A stretch of 64,000 bases of DNA from Ascidia mentula (GCA_947561715.1 OX387203.1:5332001-5396000), one strand, 5' to 3'; positions 25,800 to 39,000 are shown, counted from the first letter of the stretch. A program made the numbers and translations. The notes: generated by a model not told the origin, from the letters alone.

Positions 25800-28700
25800 A
25801 TGAAGGCAGTATTTGCTGGGAATGGACATGCCATAAGACTTTTCACTGGCTTACGTAATGTTAAAAATTCACCTTTAATTGTCAAGCGATTTGGTCCCAA
25901 AAGATTTGCAAGCATGTCCAAAGGAACGTTTGGGTATGAGGAGGAGTTACCGAACCTAACAGTTCCTCAATTGGAAAACACCATTGAAAAATACTTGGAT
26001 TCTGTGAAAGCAGGTTTGTTAAACAAAATTGGCACTTTGCTGACAATTAATCTAAGTAAGTTTCCATGAAATAACTAATTTGCAATATTTTTTATTCATA
26101 GTAAAATGTTGTGTTGTAACCTATTGAATTATCCACTGTAAATCATCATTTTTGTTATTCCTTTTTTCAGTGGCCAGTAGCGAAGAGCTTCAAAACACCA
26201 GAAAAGTCTGTGAAGAGTTTTTAAAGAAAGATGCACCAAAGTTGCAAAAACACCTAAAAAAGCGTGAGAGAGGTAACATATACCTTGCATATTATTCATT
26301 GTGTAATTACCAATAAGCCCGAGAAAAATTTTACACGTTGATTGTGTAGGCTTGTTTATATTGTAATGTGGTCATAGCATTACCTGATTACAAAAAGAAT
26401 GCATTTATTATAATTTGTTTGTTGCAGAACATCGTAATTGGGTAAAGCAACTATGGTTGGACAAGGGTTATCTTGAACTGAGATTGCCTCTTCAGTACAT
26501 AAACTTTACAGGATCCCCTTCTTATTCCAAGCAATTCTGGCCACCCCAGGAAGGAACCCAAGTATTCATGCTAATTATTCATATTCTTGATTATTCCTCG
26601 CAGCACTAAAAATAATTTCATATTGGTTACAAAAACATAGTATGTATGTTCTTTGTATAAAATTTACTTCATAGTAATTAAATTTACTTAAAATTTCACT
26701 GAGGTTCTGTTTTTTTGCAAGTACATGCGCATATTTTCCGGCAATTGATGGAAGAGTATGCAAATTCAATTTGTCAAAGCAGTAGTGTGACTAATTCAAA
26801 GCATTTTTAATTTTTCTGGACTACAATATGTTTAGATTTACTTAGCGTTATATCATTATAGTAAATTCAAAAAACAAAAATATTCTAGCAAAATAAATTA
26901 TCTCACAATCATTTCATGTGATTGTAGTTGGAAAGGATGGCACACAGTATGAACAATCTCGCACAATTTTATTGGTTACTTCACACTGAAAAGGTACAAG
27001 TTGATAAGGGTAGCGGGGGAAACGTCTTTTCCATGGACCAATGCAGGTTTGACTCAACTCAAAATCTTTTACAAACCGCAAAATTTTACACTGTGATACC
27101 AGTACATTTTCTCGTTGAAATAGAACCACTTTCAACACTTGCCAAATACCTCACAAAGGGAAAGATGAATTTGAATGCCATTTCAAATCGTCAAGAGAAG
27201 GAAAAACAGCAAAACATGTGATAGTAATATGCAAGGGTTTTCTGTTCAAGGTACATCTCTTCAGTCAAAGAACTGGTATGCAAGTGTTTTTCTTTTTCGA
27301 TTTCTTTTCGATTATAAACTTTGTCACATTTGCATTTATTTTTGCTTGCTATTACCAAGTTTGTACACATGCAAAAAATTGTATCAATAAATTACCTAAA
27401 CTATTTTTTTTTACTTCTGCTTTTAGGAAAACCCCATACCCAACCCCAGTTGAAAAAAGTGCTTGAATCAATTGTTGATGAATGTAACAGTAGAAATCAT
27501 ACAGCTCCGGGAGTGGCAGCTTTAACTGGACTTGATCGTGACACTTGGGCTGATGTTCATGACCACTTACTACAGCTAAGCGATGCCAATAAACAGAATC
27601 TTGAAGACATTGTGACGTCCATTGGTGTTTTAAGCATTGATGAAGTTAGCGCAGATGTAAGTAATATTTTTTTGTTTCATTGTCTCCAAAAGCAGCAATT
27701 CACAAAAGTTTTGTGCAAGTTTTCAATGTGCTATTGTTGGCATTTTGGAATTTTACCACAAGGTGCATTTTTTGTTGATAACTGTAAATCTAGTAGTTTT
27801 TGCCAAGTCAATTAGTGGACATATTTTTATGTTGTATAGTAGGCCCATCATACAAAGTTTTTTGGCCTGATACATATAAAAGTTTATTCACTGGTTTTCT
27901 GTTTATGTTGATCTGTTTTTTTTTGCTTTGTGTCACAGACCAAAACTGACACCATGTATAATGTGATTTGTGGTGACCCCACACAGAGGTGGCGCGACAA
28001 GTCTTACAATGAAGTGTGGTCTAGAAATGGAACTATGGCATGCTGTTGTAACCATACTGCCATTGATGGTATGGTGATGGTTATGTACATAGAGTTTGCA
28101 ACCATGTTACTTAAGATGTGCGATGGGAAATGGAGTGGATCTATGGATGTTGGTAAGAGTGAAGTCACAACTATTGACATAAATTTAAAAACATTATTGT
28201 TGTAGCTTTTCAATTCAAAGTCCAAATTAAATCATTTGTATTTTGCGCAAAAAATGCCATGCAGTGATAAACACAAGAAACAAAATGTTACGAGCACTGA
28301 TAAAACCATCAAGGCCATAATGGTAGTTGAGCCAGGCGCCATCATTCTTAATCATTGCTCTTCAGCAATTTGTTGCCTTATTCCTTGTAGTAGTTTAGCA
28401 AATATTGCGGAACTCTAATTTAGTAAAGGTTGTTGCACAGAAGAACAACATATATTTTCCAGTAACACGAATGTTGTTAAATTGCTGAATACTGCCCTTC
28501 TGGCAAACTTGTTAATGTTGTGACTTTAAAGTCCTGAACACGGACAACATTGTAGTAACATTTATGGTTTGCAACTGTGGTTTTAGATGACATCAGCACA
28601 ATAAAAGAATTGACTTTTGACCTCAGTGACAAAGTTACTTCGGCAATTAATAAAGCGAAGCAGATTTCTGTGAAATTCAATGATGATTTGTGGTTAAAAA

Positions 28701-30267
28701 ACATTGAATACCAAAGTGTTAACAAGGATATGTTAAAAAAGTTGAAGGTATGGAGTTCACCTTTCCTATTGTACAGATAATTGTGGTCCAAACTGTGGCC
28801 CTTCATGTAATTTCTTGTGGCCCTCACAGTGCATCAAAATATGTCTAATTCTCCAGCATTTCAAATATAATACTAGTTTTTTTACAATTTTAAACTCATT
28901 GATAGGTAGTGTATGTTGGTTTTGCAGACCACCATTGATCACAGTTAGTTTGGTAAGCCTAATTTTTATACCTATGGCCACTAGCTTTTGCTGAAGCAAT
29001 ATTGTGGCCCAGAATGTCAACAGCCTGATATAGGTTGTAAATTGCAATAGCTAATTTTCATCAAATCTGATTTTATTCTTTCTGTAGTTTCATAAGGTAC
29101 ATTTAAAAGTTTTTCATTGTATGTCACAGTTTTGGGTTTTGTGCAGATATATCCTGATGCATTAGTTCAGATAAGCATACAGTTGGCATATATGAGGCTT
29201 CATGGAAAACCTGCAGCTACTTATGAAACTGCTACAACTAGACAGTAAGTCATAGATGAAATTTATCATTGCAATGACATGAAAACAAAATGTCTATGGA
29301 TAGATCACAAATTTAAAAATTATTAGCCATGAAGCCCTACTAGCAACATCTCATTGCATAATTTTTCAGATGAACAAAATTACTCTGCAAATTGCTTTTA
29401 GATTTTATCATGGACGTACAGAGACTTGCAGGACATGCACACCTGAGGTTATAGCATTCTGCAAGGCGGCTATTGAAAGTGGCAACAACACTGATCCCAA
29501 CATCTGGTTACTGTTAAAAGCTGCTCATGAAAAGTTCATATTCTTAATGAATGAGTGCAAAAACAACAGAGGTTGTGACCGACATTTGTTTGGACTTGCA
29601 GTTGCTGCCAATGTAAGATAACATTTTCATATTGGTCATAAACTGAGTGTATATTTTTTTTTATCATTAATGCCTTGGTGGTCAAATACAGATTAATCTT
29701 CCATAATGGGTCGGCGGAACAAAAATGTTGCAAACTTGTGGTTTAATGCTAAAAATGTTAATAAACACTGTATTATACAAGTATTTGGTAAATGATTTAA
29801 CATGCAACGAAGTTGTCAGTAATAACATGCTATGTGTTTACTTATAGCTGTTTTGCATTTGTAGGAGTTGGGTCTTCCTCTTCCAGACCTATACAATGAT
29901 CCAATGTACAGTAAAACTGGAGGTGGTGGCAACTTCGTGCTTTCCACAAGTTTTGTTGGATTCTTCAATGTATGTGATAAAAAGACAATTTAATAATTTA
30001 ACCAGTTTTGTGTTAAATTACTGGCCTTAATGTTAGTAGCAAAATGCATGTCCAGATAAATGTTTTTAGTCCTGTGGAGTTGTGGCACCGATGCTTGAAA
30101 ATGGATATGGATGCTTTTATCGCATTACAAATGATGGTGTTATATGCACAATGACGTCATGGAGATACTCCAAAGAAGCAAACATCGGTCAATTTTCTAC
30201 GTACTTGGATAAAGCCCTTTGCGACGTTTTTGAGATGTTTCAAAATATGTACGGGTCCAAACTGTGA
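25800..30267 (+). CDS. CROT: carnitine O-octanoyltransferase
   Basis: Twelve in-phase exons: 25800-26013, 26171-26272, 26428-26561, 26928-27046, 27124-27275, 27427-27656, 27939-28152, 28587-28747, 29147-29244, 29402-29612, 29865-29969 and 30070-30267, 645 aa. It transfers medium-chain acyl groups between CoA and carnitine, which exports shortened acyl chains from peroxisomes. CROT-specific signatures: FWPPQEGTQLER, HVIVICKGFLFKV, GDPTQRWRDKSYN, RQFYHGRTET and GGGGNFVLSTSFVG. The catalytic His is in NHTAIDG (His356) and the substrate STS motif is at 572-574. The C-terminus GSKL* is a perfect PTS1. From Met39 (25914) the protein would be 607 aa, the usual CROT length. Residues 1-38 are an extra basic, Arg/Lys-rich, acid-free segment (RLFTGLRNVKNSPLIVKRFG) like a mitochondrial presequence. 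Intron 7 carries a repeat fragment and intron 8 probable repeat remnants. Confidence 0.96.
28295..28342 (+). repeat. fragment of repeat shared with 49530 region
   Basis: The string CACTGATAAAACCATCAAGG and, slightly later, GAGCCAGGCGCC match 49530-49568 (CACCGATAAAACCATAAAGG, then GAGTCAGGCGCC). Two dispersed copies suggest a mobile repeat family. It lies in intron 7 of the CROT gene. Confidence 0.5.
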
Positions 30268-31296
30268 TTTAAGGAAAGACGCAGTTAGTAAAAATAAGTT
30301 AAAAAGTTTTTCTTGCTTAACATGTGTTTTATTGTCTAATTTTCGTGATTTGAATTGGTGTGAAAGCAGGTTTTTAATTTATCTAACAAACCTGCATGAC
30401 CATTTCTTTCAGGTAATTTGTCATTTTATGCTTAATTTTTTCTAGCGTTTTGATTTTTTATGTTGAAGGTGTTTGAATTTATAATTTGTAACCAGGTTTT
30501 GTGTGTATTTGTGCAATATGTTATATCAGCTGTTCCCAAACAGGCGTAATTAACTATACCTCAAAAAACAAACAATCCGTACATTTTATAAAGTGCATAA
30601 GCAGTAATCACTGCAGTGATCTGATCATAACTGGAGTGGTTTCGTAAGCTTTACAATACGTACACTTTACAATTAGCGTTTTTCAAAAAATAAAGAAAAT
30701 CTTACAATTACTGCTAAAGTCTTCTTTAATTCCTTTGTGCAAAAAGTTTGTATTAGTTTTTTCATGGGAATAAACCTTAAGATAAGAAGCTTTCTGTACA
30801 GATCTGCGCAGTGATAAAAGGACTCGTGACCAGAGACGACGAGCCATCAGTGGCATTGTTTTAACATTTTTTCTTAGCATCGTCTGGATAAAGAATAAAG
30901 GCAATGCCTTTAATGCATTCAATCTGTCTTTTTGTGTTTTTTGTTTGATGTACAAATTGATCGTTCGAAAGGAATGTTTGAAAGAAATCCTTTTTTCCAA
31001 TCGATAAGATGCTATTCTGTACAGTGTTGAAATGTTTGGTTGAATTTTGTCTTTTCAACTAGCCAAGCAGTTGTTTTACGATATCGTCGTGCAGTTTTTT
31101 ATTGAAGGAAACGGAAAAACGCCACGGCAACAAATATAATTTTATTTCTATAGCTATGATAACCCTTGACCCGCGTGACGTAGCGGTAAATTTAAATGCT
31201 TTCATTTGCTAGTCGTGAATCGTGATTACAGGATTTACTAAATCTTTTGCAAATAAACGAAAGTGCTTAAATCTGGTCAAAAGAAGTTTCAAAATC
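30268..31296. other. CROT 3' UTR and PRR11 promoter region
   Basis: A canonical AATAAA at 30689-30694 probably ends the CROT transcript. The remaining 600 bases precede the PRR11 start and contain a CpG-containing patch near 31165-31180 (GACCCGCGTGACGTAGCGG), plausibly its promoter. A minus-strand frame of 105 codons (31000-30683) has no recognisable homology and is not called. Confidence 0.5.
30689..30694 (+). terminator. poly(A) signal AATAAA
   Basis: First canonical hexamer in sense orientation after the CROT stop, about 420 bases downstream. Confidence 0.5.
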
Positions 31297-32887
31297 ATGA
31301 AAAAGCGGCGCATTAAGTCTAAACTTACTGGAAAAAGTGGCATACAATCAAGGTAAGTGAAGGTTTGTCTGAACAAAAATATAGTCTGTTATTTTGTTTT
31401 TATGCTGCAAACCATTAGACGGGCAAGTTATTTAAAAATAAATGGCAAGTTAGACGGTAAGTTATTTTAACATCTCAAAAATTGAAATATTTGCATTAAA
31501 CCGTTTTCTATAACATGTTTGTTGTTTGGTTCTGCTGCTAAGTTTTAATATTTTTAATAGTTGGTGTTGTCGCATTCCAGATCCAGCACTACAAAAGATT
31601 TGCATCACAAAAGAAGACAACTTACACAAGAAGATCACACCACTGCCAAACCATCTTTAATCATGAGGTTTTTCATGTGGATCTTATCGTTTTTCATCTC
31701 TTCTCCACAAGCTAAAAATCACAGTGAAGAAATAAAGCACCTTAAGGAGCAAATCATCACTCTTGAAACTTCCATAAGCAAACTTACCAAAACTGTCAAT
31801 AAAATCCAGAAGCGGTCAAGTTCTACATCTGCTTCTACCAATTCAGTCAATTTAGCTTCTACTGTAAGTTACATCCCACCCCCACCACCTTTAAACATTC
31901 CTCCACCCCCACCACCACCACCAGTTCTTAAACCTGTCCAGTCGAACAAAGTTTCGTCTTCAGTCCCAGATACAAAAGCCAAGGTGAGTAAACCACCTGC
32001 AAAATATATGTGTTTTCAACAAATTAAGTTCGAATTTATGTTTTACGTTAACCCTTAATTATGTTTTTAAGATATTGAATGTTTGCAGATTGCAAAGCAG
32101 GGCATATCTCTTCTTGATCTCAAAGGTGTTAAACTAAAACGAAGAAATGCTGATACGGAAAATCAACGTCAATCTGTAAGTTCAGCAAAAACTCTGGCCA
32201 GTGTAACATATATATCAATTATATACACCCAATCTAACAAGCTACAATTTTTACAGCTGCAGAAACCAATCAAAGCAGCACAGCTGGTAACCTTAAAAGA
32301 TTTGCAAAATGTCAAGCTCAAGAAGAGAAACCATCAGTGTGAGAAAAATAAAGACTTCCAATCTCCAAAATCGGCTCCGAACAAAATTAAGGTGTTGATA
32401 TTTAAACTGTTGATTGTTATGACAACACAGTAATATTACATGCAATGAAATGATAGGCAGGATCGCCCCACTGCTATGACAATGTATAAAATTAAACGTT
32501 CTGCATTTAGACACTTAGAAGAACCAATATAATCCGAAGTCCTGGAGGAACACCCTTAGTTGCAAGAAATAATGAAGATACAACAGGAGATGGATTAACT
32601 CCTGCATTCACAAAAGCGCTAAGAAGGAAATTTGAGGTAAAAATTTTGAGCCCTTAAGGTAATGTTGGTGTGTTCTGTATAGTGAAAAGATTTTTGTTGT
32701 CATAATTATATTACCTGCGTCTGGGCTTTAAATTTAAATATGACTATTTTAGTAGCCAGAAATTTTGAATGGAAACACTGCTTTGATGTAGTTTAGTTAC
32801 CACCTGACAAATTAATTAATGCATTTAAATTTTCAGTCAATTCGAATATCACCGATGGAGAAAAGTCCAACACAGTGGAGATGTTGA
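31297..32887 (+). CDS. PRR11: PRR11-like proline-rich cell-cycle protein
   Basis: Six in-phase exons: 31297-31352, 31581-31983, 32089-32175, 32257-32391, 32511-32636 and 32837-32887, 285 aa (human PRR11 is about 360). PRR11 is a nuclear protein needed for S/G2-M progression and chromatin condensation; no enzymatic activity is known. Seen in order: a basic start ([10 protein letters not shown]); a hydrophobic patch ([13 protein letters not shown]); a heptad-like helix ([20 protein letters not shown]); two polyproline runs; a duplicated motif ([13 protein letters not shown] and [13 protein letters not shown]); and the diagnostic C-terminal block [12 protein letters not shown] then [16 protein letters not shown]. 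The exon 2 acceptor was set at 31581 because the alternative at 31561 breaks phase with exon 1. It starts about 1.0 kb after CROT on the same strand. Confidence 0.9.
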
Positions 32888-33568
32888 CAAAAGAAAACCT
32901 GTTTCATAAACTTTTGCTATTTCATTTCTTTCCAGCATGTGTTATGTAAGTTACCACTACAGTGATATGCACAGTAAGAGTTAAGCTTTTTACGCTTAAT
33001 TCCTGTTGGATTTATTTATCACAAAAACTCTTGTGCAAACTTATTTCATAGATTCTAAGCTTCCACTGGTATTTGTGTTATTTCGGTTCATTTTGTCTTT
33101 TTAAACAGCTACAAGTGAAGCATTTTTTGAAAAGAATTTTTAGAAAAATGAATTTTATTTAGCGATATGAGTGCAGTGTTCTCAGCACTTACAACTGCTT
33201 TTATATCTGCCATTGCTTTTCAATTTCTTTTGCTGAATAATGAGTTTGTTTTTGACTTTTGGGTGACTTATCCGTCCACTAATAACTCACCATTCTTTTG
33301 CTTGTTTGCTTGCAATACTCTTGTCACATCCTTCTTGCTGTTAAACTAACATCATAGTGAATACATTCACCTGTGACTAATTTCCGTGTGTATTTGGTTT
33401 GTATTGTCACATTACAATTCGAACACGGGATGTCATGGCCACCAACCTTCACTGATGTCACCAAATCCTCGCTCACATAGCGTACTTTTATTGTACAAAT
33501 CCCACAATTATGCACCGGCAAAAGAGATTAGTCCTAACATATTAGGTGAGGTGTGCTCAAGTCTGTTG

Positions 33569-33670
33569 TTTTTTTACCACACCGGGATTCGAACCCACGT
33601 TATTATAGCTACGAATCCCGATCAGGTTTTTTTGGTATATGTGTCGGGCGCATTGACCGATGTTGCCAAT
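33569..33670 (-). repeat. tRNA-derived SINE
   Basis: On the minus strand: ATTGGCAACATCGGTCAATG (A-box side), a middle CGGGATTCGTAGC, the B box GGGTTCGAATCCC, GGTGTGGT, then an A run. Same family and layout as 6428-6535. Confidence 0.75.
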
Positions 33671-35364
33671 CGCCAGTGCATGCCTAGTGGTATGTATAGA
33701 TTCACGCCATCTAGCGGTTTTAAATTTAGGGGTTTTCGATCGATGCAAGATTCGTTTCGTTGAAGTCGTACATGAGATTATTTCCAAACTTAGGCGTTTA
33801 AATAACGCAATGTTCAATATCTGATTCGTTCTTATACAAACTTCCAATACAATTACTTACAATCGTTTATCAGCCCACCCTTAGGGTTAAGGTTATACAA
33901 ATCCCATCAAAATCTTCCCCATTGCAACAAATACAGTTATTTAAGTTTTGAAAAATCCGTTGTGGACGAAAATAAAGCAGCAAATTGTACGCTCAGCACA
34001 ACAAAAAACAGATTTAACAAGGCCTAAATGTTTTCAATATTTTTCTACCGATCGCCTGCTACGAACAATCGAGTTCCAGGTTTTTTCGCCGAGCAAAAAT
34101 CAGTGTCATTGACCGACTTGGAATGACCGACCGATGGTGACCTTTCGCATATAATGACATGCACGTCCGTTCGTTAATCAAAAAACACATCTCATGCATA
34201 ATTGAACCGACAAGAGCTCAACCATCATCAATGTAGGCCAACACAGGCTCCTCATCAAATATTGATGAAATTGTAATGATGGTTTTGTCAACAATGCATG
34301 TTACTTTGTAATTTTTGCCCTTGTGATAATGGAAGTCTTGTTTCGTGGTTGGTACCACATGTTCTAAAAGTGCTGTTTTTGATACTTTTTACGTCTGGTG
34401 TTTTCTTTGACAAAAAGCAACAGCTACATACATATTCAATATTTTTTATTTGTAGAAGCGGTCAAGTGGAGGACTCTGTAACACATATGTTTCAAACCTT
34501 TTTTTGCAACTTACCCTGGCAGCTTTTGAAGATTAAATTTATTCCCATGTGTTAACATACTAATTTTGCAAAATAGTTTTAAAATGCCCGAACGAAATCG
34601 AATCAAACTTAAAAACACTGCGGCGAAGCAAAGCAATAATGTAAAAATAAATAACAGTTTTGCCAAAACATAACTGTCCAAAAACTATATGGTGTACAAT
34701 AAAAAGTTTGCAAATTTCTTGCTTATAAAATTCATCCCCAAGGGCAAATTTACTTCCGGCTGGGAACCGTTGCTGTAACACAAAATGCTTGTTGATCCCG
34801 AAATGACATAACATCTATTCAATGGCATGTTAAAGTTGATTATATAAGTTCCAGTTAAAAAAAGGATAAAATTTTATATTCCTGATCGAGATGAAATGTT
34901 TTGGTCCAAATTACGTTAACAAACTAAAAACATAGTTGTTTTTGCTATTGTTGTAATCCTTTCACAATCTTCCGCATTTCGTTTCCCAATCTTTTGCTAA
35001 ATGTGGAATCCTAACAAATTAGTGTTTGTTATATTAGGTTGAAATTTAAAACAATGAAATGGTCACATCTTGTCTGAAACAATTTCTTATTTCTTGTGGC
35101 TTGACGTTTCAAAATTTTACAAACACGCGGCGCAGTTTCATCGATCGGAAGATATACCCTGGGGGCAATGACGTCATCATTATTTTCCTGAAAGATTCGT
35201 TAAATTTTAATATCTCACTTGCAGTCGGAACGCACAGTGGACGTTTTATTGCAGTGGCCACTACTAAAATGCACGCAGTCGGTTATAGCAATACGACATA
35301 TCTGTGCAAGCGATTTGTCAGGTTATACAAGTTGCAATAATTTGTCAGGTTACAAGTGTTATTG

Positions 35365-35656
35365 ACTCGATTGTAAGCCGCGGCTTATAAACTTTTTAAA
35401 CCTTCCGTTTCTGCGGCTTATATTCGAGGGCGGCTTACATTATTTAATGTCACACCGATATTTGGCTACGCTCTGTGTTTTAATGAAATTTACCGACAAC
35501 TCGCCCCATCGTACCAATACGTTTCATCGCCCAAGGTTTTCACCGTATCTGGTAATATTAAACGACAGTTTTGTTGACAATTATTGTTGTAGGACACCTA
35601 AGTTTGCCTTTAACAGTTACATACGGCTTACATTCGAGGGCGGCTTACAATCGAGT
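35365..35656. mobile_element. MITE-like element with 17-bp perfect TIRs
   Basis: Ends are exact inverted copies: ACTCGATTGTAAGCCGC at 35365-35381 and its reverse complement at 35640-35656. Inside, a related block (ATTCGAGGGCGGCTTACA) occurs near both ends (about 35421 and 35633). Total length is about 292 bp with no coding frame. No clear target-site duplication, so the superfamily is not assigned. Confidence 0.65.
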
Positions 35657-36071
35657 AAATACGGTATGGTCGGATTATTTTTCAGAAAGGGAAATACTTT
35701 GTGCGTTTAAAACTAAATTTTATCCACATATGGTTTTGCTGCAGGTTTGGGGGTCCACAAGCCTTTACCGAAGCTAATGCTTTGGCGTGAAGTTTTAAAA
35801 ATCTTCAAAATATCCACAGGTGATAATTGTCACGGGCAGAGTGAAAAGGATAGGCCAGGGGATCCAAGGGAACAAATGGGTGGAAAAATCTGATCTGAAC
35901 AGCCGCGTATTCACGTAATTTAAAAACTATTCTGTGCATGTGAATTTTACAAAACTAATCAAAAGAAAGCATTCGGTCAGTTCTAAGTCAGTGTTATTTC
36001 TTTATTTAAAAAGCAGGTGATTTTAGGTCGTACCCGATCAGGTGCGCTGATTACAAACAAATATACAAAAT

Positions 36072-39000
36072 ATGGAGGATAATGTAGAAAATCCAACTCC
36101 GAAGCCACGAACCACGCTAATCAGGTATACTTTTAGGGATACGTTGTCAAGGTTTGACGGACTGTCTTGGCAGTTGATCTTTAACCAATACAACTACGCA
36201 ACTAACTGTAAAAATATGTGTGATATTTTTGGGCGATTGTTAACGTTAGTGAAGATTTTCAGGGCGGGGGGGGGGGGGGGGGGCGTGGATTTAAATCCTA
36301 TAGTGGTATTAAAGTTGTGATCGCGCGTAAAGTCTGTTGGCAAAGTGATTTTGTTTTGTTCACGACAGAATCATTTTTTCTCATTTACAGGCAAAAACTT
36401 GTTCAATCGGATGAGAAGTCGCCACTTATCGGAAACGAGGTTCGTGAACTGAAACACGAAGATGAAGTAAATGGACCCGACGGACAAACAGACGAAAACT
36501 CGGGTATTTTGGGCTGAAGTTTACTTTAATGGCTGTGGCTACAAAATGTGTCGATTAAAAATCACAGTTCCTATGTTTTAAGGGCTGTATATTGACCTCG
36601 CCAAACTAACAAAATCAGCACCCAAACAAACTTTTTGTTGGATTTTTTAGAAACGGCGAAAGAAGACACCCCGGATAAACGACGTCATCGAAAACCCCAG
36701 CGAATCACAACCGCGGACGGAAGGACGCTTGTCACGCTTCACCGCGGATTGCTCCACAAGCAGTCGACCTCGACATCTGTCACCAACGGCGATTCCTTCG
36801 AAAATCCGATTTCATTCGACGTCCCGACCGAGTCACCACCCGCCGAGCGCGAGAAAGGGGAAGGGGAACCCCCTGAACGCATGCGTGACGTCACAAAGGG
36901 CATATTGTTGGCGTTATTCGGGGCTGGGTGCATGTACGGCATGACGGGGGTGTTTGTGCGTTTGGCGGGAGAGAACAACGTTGGATCAGCTGAAACTTTG
37001 TTTGTTCGGAGTGCTGTGCAGGTGAAAGTGAAGTTAAAAATGCGCAAACTCCACTGGCGAAATGTTGAATTTGTTTCAACATCTTTGAAGTCATGAATTT
37101 ATCGTTGAATCTTTTTCGTTGAACTTGTTTCAACCATGAAAAAGAAACGTTTTTTCAAACGTTTTTCCCTTTTTTAGATTGTACAGTATTTAAATTCTGC
37201 TATCTAAACTATCAAACGATTTCCTGTTCGTTTCAAAAATTTCATTGTGTTGTAGAGTATTCTTTTTGGATCTCTTGCGGCGTACAAGAAGATTCCTTTC
37301 CGTCCGCCAGAGGGCAGAGTTAAGCTGTGTATTATGATTGCTGTTGTTTACAGTATTGCCACCGTGACTTCGATTGAAGCTTTTAAGTAAGTCGCCTTTT
37401 TTATAAAATGATAGGCTGCATGCTCTTTTACGAAAGGATCTGTCATGTCGTTTTTTTAAGTAATCCGGAATAACGAAACCGACATATAACAATGTATACA
37501 TTGGAGTCGTCTGTACGCTATTATACGCATATATTTATACCTGTAAAGGCCCTCACAGTAGTGAGATTTTTTTAGTCATGTTATGCAGAAAAAATGCATT
37601 GTTTCCTGCGTTTACAAGTGTACTTAAGCCGGGTCCACACTTCGCTTTGCGCCGGCGGATTCTTTGTTTGTTTTATTATACGCCGGCGTGCGGGCGTACG
37701 CTCGGGACAATGAAACAAACAAAGAATCCGCCGGCGCAAAGCTTGAGTGTGGACCCGGCCTTACATTAGAAAAAACGTACTATTATTATTAACTATTGAA
37801 CACCACCTAGTGTCATCCCTCCGGGCAACGCAATAGCCACTAGAGGCGCATCGCGTACGGTGTTTGCAGTTCTTCTGGCCTTTCTGATCAGCAAGGACAA
37901 AACTTCTCCTCGCGATCTAGGAACTGTGGTTATTTGCATTGCGGGAATTGCAATGATTATCGGTTGGTAGATTTAACCGTTATATAAGAAGCAGTCTTCA
38001 TATAATAATTTTGATTTTATTGATGCAAATTAACATCAATACAATTTAATTGATAAAAGAAATTTAAAAATTAAAAGTTTATGTCCATGGAGAGATCACC
38101 TAATGGCTAATATTGTTGTTTCTAGCCTCAAGCCTCACATCCAATGAGAGGGAATATATTGTTCCTGTGGGCATGAAGGACAACAAACTGGCAGTTAATA
38201 TATACGGATACACACTGATTGTAATTGCCGGTCTCGCTAGGAGTCTTGGAATGGTCGGAGTGAGAAAAGCAAAAGGTTCGTAAATGTATTTTGTCAGCCA
38301 TTTTTTTAACACAAGTATCAGAATTACCAACATTCGTGGGCAACAAATGGGTTTATTCCTTATGTACCTCGTTGTCAATTTAAAAGCATTTATTTTGATC
38401 AACATTTGTCTGGAGCGTCCACACTCACGCTTTGCGCCGGCGGATTCTTTGTTTGTTTCATTATACGCCGGCGTGCGGGCGAACGCTTGGGACATTGAAA
38501 CAAACAAAGAGTCCGCCGGCGCAAATCGTGAGTGTGGACCCGGCCTTAGGCGGAACGAAATTGGATTTTATGATATAATACATGCTGAGATATAATTTGG
38601 ACAAATTTTCTATTTTAGACGAACTCCACTCATTTTCGGTGGTTTTCTATCACTCCACTGTGACCTTTTTTGCCGCTATAATCTTCTTGCTCATCCGACC
38701 TTCCCCCTGGCCACCGACCGCTGCTGGTATTGGTTACACTCTTGCTGTTTGTTTCATGTCATCGATGGCAACCTGGTCGTCTAATTAGTGAGTGCAACTT
38801 GTTACCTCAATATCTAAGTGACAGAGAAATATGGACAAAAACACAGAGTTTGGCTTAATTTCTGTCCTTGTTTGCAATAGACATCGCAGATGTTTCGCGA
38901 AATTAACGAAGGTATTTTATTCTTAAAAAAATTTCATGGTGAAAACAAACTCAAATGATATTGACTCATTTTTGACGGATCAAACTAAGTTGTCTTTACC

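Larger units (their letters stand above)
32888..36071. other. intergenic, repeat-bearing
   Basis: 3.2 kb with no exon recognised. It holds a SINE (33569-33670), a MITE-like element (35365-35656) and a TGACGTCA at 35169-35176. Several frames of 60-125 codons exist but show no domain, no codon bias and no splice context. Those at 33.4-33.8 kb overlap the SINE. Confidence 0.5.

Noticed and set aside
30683-31000. Minus-strand 105-codon frame upstream of PRR11, considered as an SKA2-like bidirectional partner
   Set aside because: Vertebrate PRR11 is paired head-to-head with SKA2, but this frame shows no SKA2 similarity and no splice context.
31561-31580. Alternative PRR11 exon 2 start at the TTTAATAG acceptor
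   Set aside because: It shifts the frame relative to exon 1 and gives an early stop. The acceptor ending at 31580 keeps phase with the conserved C-terminus.
33386-33763. 125-codon plus-strand frame
   Set aside because: Crosses the SINE at 33569-33670 and has no protein features.
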